From Microglena sp. YARC (Eukaryota; Chlorophyta; Chlorophyceae; Chlamydomonadales; Chlamydomonadaceae), in the NCBI GenBank assembly GCA_022414725.1, contig CM039466.1, positions 11,506,647 through 11,570,646 on the forward strand: 64,000 nucleotides of DNA, in the 5' to 3' direction. How positions within the stretch are numbered: the first letter of the stretch is position 1; each line of letters begins with the position of its first letter. Below the pieces are notes generated by a model that was not told the DNA's origin, did no database searches, and saw nothing but the letters and a program-made list of their open reading frames with translations. A program made the position numbers and the translations under genes. This document shows positions 45,501 to 56,166 of this stretch, piece by piece.

Positions 45501-46354
45501 TACGGTACTAGGAGGTTATATTGCGAATGTTCTGCTGCTTAAAAGCTTGGGGGGATTGAGTAGGGCTTCTGGATATATGGAGGTATTCCAATAAATATAT
45601 GATATTCACGGACGTACCGGTATCTAATATTGAAATATGTAGGCATACGGGGAAATGAATTTGAACACTCCACACACGCGCTTGATGGCTAGGGAAGTAC
45701 AGTGTTCAAGTACTTGAAAATTTGGGAAGACTGATGCATGTGTGAACCTTTATATGATAATTTCACCTTACAGCAGGGCTGCATACCGGTACACATAAAT
45801 TGTTATAGTACGACTTATATGTCGTATCACGGGTGGCCACGTGCACTTACGGTCTAAGTCCCTATGGGATTTGTACCACTAGTCTGATAGTGATGGGGCC
45901 GCCTGCCCCTTTGTGATCGACAGTAGCAGTAGTACTGCTGCAGTACTATAATACTGCTACCCTTTTCTTAGTGCCCGCATGTTTACCATTGCGGCCATCT
46001 TCATCTTATGTGTAACAACACGAGTCTGACTGATTAGTGTCTGCAGTATCTGCTTCCATTATAAACTAAATATGCCACAAACGCATCAAATGTAAACAGT
46101 ATTATGCACGGACATTATAGCTAGCTCCGGCTTATGCTGTGGTGTCCTTAACATCACGTCCTGCGAGTAACTGTATTACACGGATGTAACAATTTCAATT
46201 TCAATTCCAATGCACGGATATGACCATGTGACACTGTATTGGGCAATGAAGCAGCAGGCAGACAATGCGCTTGTCATAACCGTGTGTGTTGGCTTGGCCT
46301 ACGTTCACCAGAGAAACGTCTGAAGGCTGCTTCTGATACACTCTAATACACTTC

Positions 46355-46515
46355 AACGGGGAAACCTAGACAAGTCTTTAAAACGTCTTATTCCCTTAGT
46401 ATGCTCCCTGCTTTCTGTTGGCCTCGCGAAGGGGGAAATAGAATTGGAAGACGGCGAGTAGCACAGAGTTGGCTGACAAACCATGTAACAATTAAAATTA
46501 AAATTGAACGGGAAA
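46355..46515 (-). repeat. SINE-C copy with AAATT tail
   Basis: GACAAGTCTTTAAAACGTC to ACCATGTAACAATTAAAATT. The flanking 45.5-46.3 kb holds no recognised gene. Confidence 0.55.
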
Positions 46516-46992
46516 CAGTAGTGGAGACACATGCGGTACTCTTTTACCCCCATAATACCAACCGGTAATTGCAGTTACAGTATATTCTGGCTGAGTGCAT
46601 AGAACTGACATAAACCCTGGTAACGTGTTTTTTATTGGCGAAGATGGCGAGCAGCCAAATTGCTGGCTTTTTTTATGTAACAAAGTTCATGTTCAATACC
46701 TAATAGAAGAAATAGTCGACTGGTATGTCCAGCACTGATTTCTAATGCGTTCTGTAACGTAATGTATGGTATGTCTGGCACTAATTTTGAATGCGTCGGG
46801 CCTAATATTATATGACTCGTGCGTAGGGTTGTCAAATACTAGCCAATCAATATATCATACGATATCGTATGATGTACCGCCGGATAATCTGAAGGACCAG
46901 TACTATACCGATGTCCATACCCGTGTGGGTACAAAACTTAGAAATGACTTCGACAGACAAGTCATGCCGGATGGGCCCGTCTTATTTGTAAG

Positions 46993-47227
46993 ATTACATT
47001 ACATTACATTACATGTTAAAGTCTACTTGACACCGCGAGGGTGTATGAGACTCTGTGCTTTAAACAAAAAGAAAAAGCACCCACAAAGCAAAAAACCCCA
47101 TTACATCAGGGGTGTGTCGAGGACAAACAAACCAAACTCCCAACCACCGTTTTGGTGGCGTAGGTATTAAACCCCTTAGAGCAGGACCCAGATCTCAACC
47201 ACTTACAGTGGCGGAGGTAAGAAGCTA
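46993..47227 (-). mobile_element. LINE 3' end, second copy
   Basis: (ATTAC)n tail then AAAGTCTACTTGACACCGCG, CCACCGTTTTGGTGGCGTAG and CACTTACAGTGGCGGAGGTA, matching 16330-16573 with only scattered differences. Only the 3' untranslated region is present. Confidence 0.8.
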
Positions 47228-48204
47228 GATAGAAGATAACTGTAAACAAGCATCAGACAAGCAAGTTTATCGGCAATAACTATGAGCAGTGGTGTGGTGT
47301 GGGGGGTTGGGGGTAGTGGTGGGGATGTGGGGGGTAGTGGTGTGTGTCTATAACTGTAAGCAATGGCCCCGATAACTTCACAGCTTGACCTGGACAATTC
47401 TTTAAAGTGTCTAACCTGCTTGGTGTGGCCCCTGGTTTCGGAAGGTATCGCACGGGGGGACTAAGAATTGGAAGACGGTGAGCAGCCCAGAGTTGGCTGA
47501 ACAACCATGTAACACTTAAATTAAATTCAAAGCTTGCTCTCATGTTGTCAAGAAGCAACGTATGGAGCCCTACTATCGACCCTACCAGGTGAGGGTACTA
47601 CTAAGCTGCCGCGCTGCCTTTTTGAGCCCCTCTGCGCATTTCGCACAGTTTTTTCAACCCCCTGTGGGCGCAGCGTGCAGTTTTTGAGCTTTTTGCACTA
47701 TAAAGCGCTGACCATTTTGGCAAGAAGTAGTACCCTGGACCCCACTATCGAGTTTTGTTGCACATAGCAAGCCGATATTATGATTTGATAGGTCATCTGC
47801 TATGCCTTGATAAAAACTCGATGGCTTCACAAGCAAGCAGCCTCTTTTGGGGCCTCAAGGACAGGAGTACAGCTTTTATACAGTCTCGTGAGCCGCTTGC
47901 AAATTTGCCTCACTGCTACTCCTTTAGTAAGCAGCAGCAGTACATTTGTAAGCAGCAGCCTTAAGTAAACAGCAGTTTTAAGTAAGCAGCAGCAGTAAAT
48001 TTGCGTCAATGATACCCGTCAGTAAGCATCAGAACAGGAAGTACAGCAGCGCATCATGGTTGTTGGTCTATCTGTCAATTTCTTTTAACGGCTACTAGCA
48101 GCAGCTTCAAGGCAGATCCCCGAGACAGCCACTGGGCTAAGCCTAAAAATCTCAGCAGCGCAAGAAAGCGGACTACAGCAGCTTCCAGGTGCACTAGACC
48201 AGTG

Positions 48205-48460
48205 TTTTTATTCTGCTTCTAGGCAGCTACCCTGACTGGCTATTGCAACCTAGTGTTTCTGGAAGCTGATGTAATCCGCTGCCCAGAACTGTCAAAATAT
48301 TGGAGCTTAGCCCAGTGGCTGGCTCAGGGGGCTACCTAGAAGCTGCTGCTTGTAGCTGAAAAGAAAAGCTATGCACTAGGTTGCTTTAGGTTTGGCTGAT
48401 TAGCCAGTCAGGGGAGCTGCCTAGAAGATGCTGCTCGAAACCGAAAAGAAAAATAATGGA
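48205..48460. mobile_element. MITE-1 copy plus abutting partial copy
   Basis: Full right arm CTACCTAGAAGCTGCTGCTT then TAGCTGAAAAGAAAAGCTAT at 48373, then a second right arm (GCTGCCTAGAAGATGCTGC, CGAAAAGAAAAATAATGG) to 48460. Another left-arm fragment is at 48090-48130. Confidence 0.6.
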
Positions 48461-48914
48461 CCAAGCCTGATACAGCTAGGCAGGCTGAGCAAAGAGTGCT
48501 GGGCTATGTCCAGGCTGGCATAACTCATCGACTGCATTACAGCTAGCAGCAGACCGTGCTTTCGCGCAGTAGTCCGAGCTCAGGCTCAGCAGCAGTCAGC
48601 AGAAGGAAAAGCTATCAAAGTAACCTTCCCCAGCTGCAGTGTACGGGAGGGTACCCTGAACACCACGCCCTTCCAGGCGTTAACTTTTCTTCTTCCGCAG
48701 TACAAGCGAACGGGAAGATTCCTTCAACCTCATGTCCCGTGGCAAGATGTAACAATTTTCAAATTTCCAGCAGCAGACCGACGAGTGCAACCTTGCATCT
48801 AGGAGGATGCATGTAACCAATGAGGAAAATGTGGTGATCGACGCCCGACGCCCACTATCGGTGTGCACACCCGGCCCGGCCAGGTCCCCTTCCATCGAAG
48901 GAGATTTCTTCAGG

Positions 48915-49000
48915 CAGCCAAGCTGCACTTAAGTTTTGGAGGGGATCGAACTCGGGGTGCTTGGCAAACGATCGCTCCAAGCAGGCTCTCAACGACTCCA
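48915..49000 (-). repeat. tRNA-like SINE head
   Basis: On the minus strand: GTTGAGAGCCTGCTTGGAG, then GTTTGCCAAGCACCCCGAG and TTCGATCCCCTCC. It reads like a degraded tRNA with B box and anticodon-arm-like GCTTGG/CCAAGC pairing. No intact acceptor stem, so a retroposon head rather than a tRNA gene. Confidence 0.4.
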
Positions 49001-49623
49001 CCAATTATAACCAATGAGGAAAACATGGTGATCAATAGGGGAACGTGAGTATCGTTACCCGTCACAGTGCACCCTGGCCATAGCTATTCTTTTCGGTTTT
49101 TCTTGGCAGCTTCTAGGCAGCTTCCTGAGCCAGCCATTGGGCTACACCGAACTATTTCAGCAGTTGGGTACAAAACTTAGAAATGACTTCAACAGATAAG
49201 TCATGCCGGATCGGCCCGCCATATTAATAAGATCACTGTAGACAAGCATCAGGCGAGCAAGTCTATCGGCAATAACTATGAGCAGTGGTCCAGATAGCAC
49301 AGTAGTGTGTGGGGGGTAGTGGTGTGTGTGGGGGGGGGTGGAGTTCAGGACAGCTGATTGAGTCAGGTGCTCAAGGTTGTTTCAGAGATGGCTGAATAGC
49401 CGCCTAGCAGCTGCTGCTCTTAGCTGAAAAGAAAAGCACTGACCCTGGCCCCAATCCACGGCTCAATGACAGGGCCAGGGTTTCTTGTAGTCGGACGGAC
49501 GGAGGGTCAGACGGACAACAGGGTGACACTGGGGGTTCCCACCCCCAGAAGGGGGGGCTCCGCCAAAGAGAACTGACCCTGGCCCCAATCCAAGGCTCAA
49601 CTGGAGCTATGTGAGTGAGGAAT

Positions 49624-52600
49624 TTAGTTGCCAGTCTCTATGTCCCTCATATCGATCAAGTAGTAGTTCATCACCTCCGCAACACCGCTCAATAGTGCGC
49701 TTGCCAGCAAAATGGTGACCCACCAGATCCAGTTGGTTGGGAAGTCTTGATTAACTGCATCAAAGTAAAGGGGGATAATGTAGGTGGGGTGGGGATACAG
49801 TAGGTGGGGTGGAGATAAGGTTGGTGTGGTGGGGAAACAAACTGAGACTCAATCAGTGATGCCGAAGGATCTAGTCGGGATCAGCAAGGACAAATTTGAA
49901 TGCCATTTTTGAATATTTCTGACAGGGTGAACTTATCTTAGGGTATCCCCGCACTTACCAAGCCAACCATTGGAACAAATTGGCCTCACATTTTTAGGGT
50001 TGTCAATATTGTACTGGTCCCCAAGATTATCGGGCAATACATCATACAATATATTGTGCGATATATGGTATATCATGTGATATGGTGGATATATTTATAC
50101 GCCATATCTAAACGATATATCTATACGATATCGTACTTGACAGCCCAACTCATTTTGTAAATAATTAGGAAACTTGAGAAGATAAGGATGAGAGTACACC
50201 AGCTAGCCAGCCAGCACACAGCCAGCCAGCGCACACACAGCCAGCACACCAGGGTGAGAGTACACCAGCCAGCCAGCACACACACAGCCAGCACACCAGG
50301 GTGAGAGTACACCAGCCAGCCAGCACACAGACAGCCAGCACACCAGGGTGAGAGTACACCAGCCAGCCAGAACACACATACAGCCAGCCAGCGAGCGCAC
50401 TCACAGCCAGCACACCAGGGTGAGAGTACACTGGGCAGAGGGCAGGCAGAGTTTTTTTCAGTTCAGAAAGTGGGTAACATGGTAGCTTCATGGGTTTAGG
50501 CCTCCTCCAGGGACAGAGTCCTGTTAGCTTTACTATGGCCGTCCCGGGTTGTTCGGGGGTCTCAGGTAGCGAACATTTCGGCCAAAACGGGGTCTTGGGT
50601 AGCGATCGGGATATGTAGTGGGAACAAAAATCTCAGCCCACCTTGAGACTTAGGTTCCTGGGTATCAGCAGAGCTAGCTGGCTCATCTGGGATCACCATT
50701 CGGGTCTCAGGTAGCAGACATTTCGGCCAAAACGGGGTCTGAGGTAGCCATCGGGATAGGTAGCGGGGGTAAAAAAACTCAGGGCAGGACTTTGGCTGTG
50801 ACTCACCTATGCAGCACAAGACGAAGTGAAAGACAGACGCAGTTGCAACGTAGTCCCACGACTTGCGTGTGGCTTTCACGACAAAGTAGGTAAGGCCCAG
50901 ACTGCAGCAGTATGTGAGCACCATGGCCAGCCATGCACCTGCAGGCATCCCAAGACATGTGAGATACGGCAAATAAATGAATAAATAAATAAATAAATAA
51001 TACGCCTTATTACAAGGCATGAGGTTGAGGGGGCCAGCCCGTTTGCTTGCACTGGGGCAAAGCACCATGCGATAGTGAGCACGATGAGGTACGGTACGTG
51101 ACTTCCATGAAAGCAGTGCAGCAGTAAGTGAGCCCCCTGGTGAGATACCGTATGTGACTTTAACCAAAGCATAGGTCAGCCATGCACCTGTAGGCATCCA
51201 ATACATGTGAGATGCGGTAATAAATAAATACATAAATAAATAAATACATAAATAATACATACATGAATAGCATGTCTTATTACGAGGCGTGAGGTTGCAC
51301 TGGGGCCAAACACCATGATGTACAGGACGTGACGCCCATGAAAGCAGTGCAGCAGTAAGTGAGCATCGTGGCCAGCCATGCCCCTGTAGGCATCAGTGTT
51401 TTTTATTTCAGATTTCTGTAGGCCAGCTTGAGTAGCTACGTGGGCTACTCAAGCCTGATTTCAAGATTGTTGCGTAGCCATCGCATGGCAGAGCACACGG
51501 TGGAGCAAGAAGCGCAGATCCCAGGGGGGTTGGGGGGCAGCGCCAAACCCATGCATCGCCATGCATCGCCGGAATGGCGATGCAGTGGCGACGCGTAGTA
51601 AAAACAAACATTGATAGGCATGCCAAGACCTGTGAGATACAATTTCCATGTCAACGCGTTGCCTTTCTGTCGCTGCATGGCGAAGCATGGGTCTGGCTAA
51701 AATAGTCAGAAATGCCCCTTAAGGGGTTCGGGGGGGCAGAATGTTGCACTGGGGTCGCACCGAGTCGCTCAATTTCCATGCACCTATAGGCATCAGTGCT
51801 TTTTATTTCAGATTTCTGTAGGGCAGGTTGAGTAGCTATCATGCACATATAGGCATGCAAATACATGAAACATACCGGGTAGTTCAACACGTATGAGTAG
51901 GGAACTGCAACCTATATTAGTGTTTGAAAACTAATATTGACTTATATTATTACAGTGTCACAATAATATTAGTTTTTCAAATAAATTCACAAATCTGGGG
52001 AGACGGCTCGCCTGACAACTATTATACAATATTATCTAAAATTATTTATTCACTCATATTATATAACATAGCCGACCCCTGCGTATGAGTCAGCGTGTGA
52101 AAACCACAGGTGAGTGCGTTTGAACACACAAACTTTCACTGTAATGTGCGTGGGACCACGCACATTTTTGACAGTTGTTTTGCGATTTTGACTGAGACGT
52201 GCGTGTTTTTCCTGGTTTTCACAGGTTTACACGCAACATTTTGACAGGGACATACGTGTTTACACACACCTTTGGGGGAGAGGGGTGAAGGGGGGGGGGG
52301 GGGGGGGGCGGGCAAGTGTGAGTGCCATGTAAACTCTCTTTGCAGAACCCTGGTAAGATATCGTATGTGACTTCCACCAAAGCATAGGAGAGAACGAAAC
52401 GCATAGGAGTAAACAAAACTTGTAGCAGGTATCCGTACACAAGGAGCGGTTGGTTGGTGGTTGTTGGTTGGTGGTTGGTAGTAGTAAGTAGCAGGTATCA
52501 ATCCGTAAACAAGGAGCAGACACATGTGGCATACGTTTTATTTTTGAAGCTACGAGCAGCAGCTTCTAGGCAGCTCCCCTGACAGGCTATTCACCCAAAC

Positions 52601-54214
52601 CTGGCGCAACCTCAAACACCTTGAAGCTGGCATAATCAGGTGTCCAGGACTACTGAAATAGTTTGGTGTAGCCCAGTAGCGATCAGGGAGCTGCCAAGAA
52701 GCTGCTATGAAAAGACGGAAAAAACTGCTGGCCTATCAAGCCCTTCCTTAGGCTTTAATTCACTCTCACCATTTGGTAATGTACTGCTTGTGTGCCGCCT
52801 TAGGTGGGTGCTGGTGGTGGCGAGTGGTGGTGATAGTAATGGTGATGGTGGCAGTGGTAGTGGTGGTGATGGTCCCCCTCTGCACCGCCAATGCACAAAG
52901 TTGAATGTGACGAGAGCACTCTTCACACATCATTAGGGTTGTAAAGAACAATATTGTGTAGATATGTTGTATGATATTTCGTGCAATATCGAACAATATA
53001 TTGTCCTATATATCGTACGATACCGTATGATATATAGCTCGAAAATCTTGGGAACCAGTACGCTATTGGCATCCCTACATGTTATCCTGTATCATGCGTG
53101 GCAAGAGCTGCGCAACAGCCGCATAGGGTCTCCCCCTATGACGACACTTACCAAGAGCCCCCCCTCCATCTCCAGGGTTGAACTCATACTTGTCTATACG
53201 GAAGGGAAACTTTCCAAGATCATTCCAGTCGACATCAAAGCTACCAACAAAGATGATGCTAGCCTGCATGGGTAGAAGGATGGCCATGGGGTAGGAGGAT
53301 GGCAACGGGTTAGGAGGATAGAAATGGGGTAGGAGGATGGAAAGGAGACACAATTCAACCATCCCAACCAACCCACTGTGATCATATACAAGTACTTTTT
53401 GGTGGTGGTGGTGGTGGTGGTGTAGTGGTGTGGTGGTGGCGTGTTTATGTGGTAGTGTGTGTGAGTGTGTGGTGGTGGTGGATATAAATATAAATCAAGA
53501 TACAAATATATAATAATATAATTATCATGCGATAAGTCAGTCCCTTTTTGAAGTCTCGAACACACGTCAAAGCTGATAACTGATAAGGAGTCAGCCTACC
53601 GCCTTCAGTGATTTGGATGGACTTTACCATGTCAGTGGTTGTGACCTCATTATGTATGTGTTTCTCATGTCAGTCTCAGAGGCATGAGCCCATAGCCATT
53701 GTAATATTCAGCTATGAGGAGCAGCTTCTAGGCAGCTTCCCTGGTTTGCTGCCCAGGCAAACCTAAGGCAGCGTAGAGCAACTGGAAACTGTCATAATCA
53801 TCTTTCCAATACAATTGAAATCTTGATGCTTTGCCCTGTGGCTGTCTCAGGGACCTGCCTAGAAGCTGCTGCTGGTGGCCAAAAATAAAAGCTATGAGCC
53901 CATGGCCATTTGCCTTGACCTGCGGCATGGGCAGGGGTTTCTTGAAGGTGCTACATTATGCAACTTAGGGTTTGGGGGGTGCTATGTTAGAGCCTTCGGG
54001 GGTTGCTTTTTTTGCCCCATGAAATCTGCCAGTGGGACCCTGAAGGCTACCAGGAACACCATGGTGCTATGTTAAGACACCGTTATTATTCCTTAAAAAC
54101 AACAATGCAGCGTGAGGCCCTTCTCACCAGGTAGTATATCACATAGAAGGCAACCACGAAGATGGCCAACTTCTTGAGGATTGTCTTGGTCTCATTGTCT
54201 TTTGGACTGCCCAT
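49624..54214 (-). CDS. SYS1: SYS1 homologue, Golgi membrane trafficking protein, 153 aa
   Basis: Four exons on the minus strand: 54214-54128, 53263-53152, 50938-50807 and 49754-49624 (stop TAA). Introns of 864, 2213 and 1052 bp are GT-AG and in phase. SYS1 is a four-helix Golgi protein that recruits the small GTPase ARFRP1/Arl3 to the trans-Golgi. Seen: helix 1 ILKKLAIFVVAFYVIYYLAS (residues about 12-31), a hydrophilic loop 39-64, then AWLAMVLTYCCSLGLTYFVV, KATRKSWDYVATASVFHFVL (family R-K-x-x-D-F/Y...H signature), NQDFPTNWIWWVTILLASAL and a C-terminal EVMNYYLIDMRDIETGN like the E-Y-L...R...E-I tail of animal and plant SYS1. Total length matches the family (about 150). The N-terminal half is diverged, so exons 1-2 are less certain than 3-4. 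Confidence 0.85.
49995..50150. mobile_element. AT-rich MITE-2 copy in SYS1 intron 3
   Basis: AGGGTTGTCAATATTGTACTGG at one end, GATATCGTACTTGACAGCCC at the other. Confidence 0.55.
50190..50435. repeat. CCAGCACACCAGGGTGAGAG minisatellite
   Basis: About five units of AGCACACCAGGGTGAGAGTA, CACCAGCCAGCCAGCACAC and ACACAGCCAGC in SYS1 intron 3. Confidence 0.9.
50939..51885 (-). repeat. Degenerate copies of the SYS1 exon 3 acceptor region with SINE-B copies
   Basis: The start of exon 3 (CCAGCCATGCACCTGCAGGC on plus, 50927-50946) recurs as CAGCCATGCACCTGTAGGCA (51177), CAGCCATGCCCCTGTAGGCA (51373), CCATGCACCTATAGGCATCA (51776) and ATGCACATATAGGCATGC (51841). The 51338-51390 copy also includes exon interior (GTGCAGCAGTAAGTGAGCAT). 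SINE-B copies (50972-51066 and 51220-51312) sit between them. Confidence 0.65.
52532..52735. mobile_element. MITE-1 copy in SYS1 intron 2
   Basis: Left GAAGCTACGAGCAGCAGC then TTCTAGGCAGCTCCCCTGAC, right AGGGAGCTGCCAAGAAGCTG. Confidence 0.7.
52932..53085. mobile_element. AT-rich MITE-2 copy
   Basis: AGGGTTGTAAAGAACAATAT at the left; CCAGTACGCTATTGGCATCCCT at the right, the complement of the MITE-2 start. Confidence 0.55.
53704..53896. mobile_element. MITE-1 copy in SYS1 intron 1
   Basis: Left ATTCAGCTATGAGGAGCAGC, right GCCTAGAAGCTGCTGCTGG then CCAAAAATAAAAGCTATG. Confidence 0.7.
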
Positions 54215-54495
54215 GATCCCTCTTTGCAAGTGTGCTAAAGGCTATCAAAGCTAAACGAGTCAGAGTGGAACTAGCCCATGTTCTCGTTGCAAGGCCAAGG
54301 CCATGGATGGCGAGGGAACGTACGTCACTATGTGCCCTCCCTCACGGAGCTGGGTCGCAACTGTCAAGGTGGAGCAAGCTGCTGAGGTGGAGCAAGTTGG
54401 ACGCGGTGGGGAAAAGGACAAACGACCAGGATTCGGGTCAGTCAGTCAGTCAGTGCTGGAGCCAGTAGGAGCCCAGTTGCGAGGATAGAAGTACA

Positions 54496-54957
54496 ATGAA
54501 AGAAAGAAGCTGCAATGAAGAGTGGATTTGTGTATGTACTAATGGGTTGTCCCGACTCGCATCAACTCGCCATCTCGCACAGCTAGGCCGCGTGACTCTA
54601 AGCGGCCTCAACGTACTGCCGGGGCAGTACCTGCCAGGGCCAGTGCCAACACGAGAGTGCCACATCGAGCATGCCTCACGCTCACGTCAGCGTCAGATCA
54701 TCTCAGCAAGGCCAACCGAACGTCAACGATTGCGTGAAAAACTACTAACTTTATACGAACTGATCGAGCCCAACAATTCCTATTTCTTGCGCACTCAAAT
54801 GGTCGACGCCACCTTCATTGACGCCAATGGGGTGCAGCTCGAGTGCGAAATATTCCATGCCGCTGGTAGGTGCAAGCTAGAAACTGCAAGCTCCATATTA
54901 CGCTTGGGATATGGTTTCCTATCGGATAATGAGCATTATATTCAGGTGCAAGACTGA
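54496..54957 (+). CDS. Hypothetical protein, 153 aa, weak support
   Basis: Open frame from ATG 54496 to TGA 54957, divergent from SYS1 with 281 bp between start codons. The second half looks protein-like: RQRLREKLLTLYELIEPNNS, then FLRTQMVDATFIDANGVQLE and CEIFHAAGRCKLETASSI. I recognise no domain. It could be a real small gene, an exon of a longer gene, or a fragment; no splice pattern is evident. Confidence 0.3.
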   Translation: MKERSCNEEWICVCTNGLSRLASTRHLAQLGRVTLSGLNVLPGQYLPGPVPTRECHIEHASRSRQRQIISARPTERQRLREKLLTLYELIEPNNSYFLRTQMVDATFIDANGVQLECEIFHAAGRCKLETASSILRLGYGFLSDNEHYIQVQD

Positions 54958-55027
54958 CAGCCTGCTGGGGTTCAAATAATTAGGGTTTCATCTGTACTCT
55001 CATCCCCACATGGCCACATGTGGCCAT

Positions 55028-55228
55028 TGCTTTTCTTTTTAGCTATGAGTAGCACTTTCTATGCAGCTCCCCTGATTGGCTATTCAGACAAACCATACGC
55101 AACGCAGTGTACCTTGAAGCTCATACAATCAACTGTCCAGAAGTGCTAAAATATTTGGGTGTATCATAGTGGCTGGCTCAGGGGGCTGCCTGGAAGCTGC
55201 CACCGATTGCCGAAAAGAAAAGCTATGC
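55028..55228. mobile_element. MITE-1 copy
   Basis: Left GCTTTTCTTTTTAGCTATGA, right TGCCGAAAAGAAAAGCTATG. Both arms about 45 bp and well conserved. Confidence 0.75.
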
Positions 55229-55289
55229 ATGTGGCACATCCAAAAATTCCTGAAGCTCAACTGTCAGCTTCACAAGACGAGCTAAGTAC

Positions 55290-55540
55290 TTGAGCAAACA
55301 AAAACGTACATGAGCAAACAAAACATGTGTACAAGAGCAAACAAAACTACATAGGCAAACAGAACATATACAAACAAAAAATCATGAGCAAGCAAAATAT
55401 TTGCAAAAAAAAGTACATGAGCAAACAAAACATATGCAAACAAAAGTACATGAGCAAACAAAGCACATGCAGACAAAAATACACGGGCAAACAAAACATA
55501 TGCAAACAAAAGTACATGAGCAAGCAAAACATATATTAAT
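55290..55540. repeat. GAGCAAACAAAACATATGCA minisatellite
   Basis: About seven units of ACATGAGCAAACAAAACATA plus TGCAAACAAAAGT. Confidence 0.9.
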
Positions 55541-55732
55541 GCATGTATAATCTTGAGGAGCACAACATCTTGAGAGCCACACGGAATCACAACCCCCCAC
55601 CTCACCCCACCCAAACCCCTTGCCCCCCGTCCTCCCACCCCCACCCCACCCTCCGCCCTAAGGCACGGACAAAAAAAGCCTGGAATCCTTTTTGCCCTGA
55701 ATGTGAGAAGATTGCAGCTGTACACAGGCTAT

Positions 55733-56166
55733 CATGGATCCACTGCCGAATGTAGAATTGTCATTGAATTAAATTATCAATGGAGCACGAAGGCAGGGCC
55801 CCCGTCGGCAAAACAATTGTTTGGGGTTCAGTTCATCAATGCTTTTTCTTGTTAACCCTTCCTGTCACGGATGGGCAAGTCCTTGTAGCCTATTTTGCCT
55901 ACCCCTTGACTGATACATACATACATCCATGCATGCATGCATTTGAAAAGGCAGAACAAAGCACGGTGAGCAGTGCAAAGTTAGCCTAACAAAAATGAGT
56001 GAATCCTGGAGTGCTCCCGTTGATAAGACTTGGCCTAGTCGTCTACTGACCATGGTGTACCGGCTACACAACATGCATACATACATACATACATACATAC
56101 ATACATACATACATACATACATACATACATACATACATACATACATACATGGATCAACTGCCGAAT
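55733..56166 (+). mobile_element. SINE-A insertion with 19-bp target duplication at the hydrolase start codon
   Basis: 55733-55751 and 56148-56166 are the same CATGGATC.ACTGCCGAAT with one mismatch. Between them are a SINE-A copy (55752-55925), a stretch with SINE-C-like words, and a (CATA)n tail (56075-56148). The duplicated target contains the ATG used by the hydrolase, so the insertion separated the original leader from the start while recreating the ATG. Confidence 0.65.

Noticed and set aside
48920..49000. Possible tRNA on the minus strand
   Set aside because: B box and an anticodon-like stem are present but the acceptor stem does not pair; scored as a SINE head.
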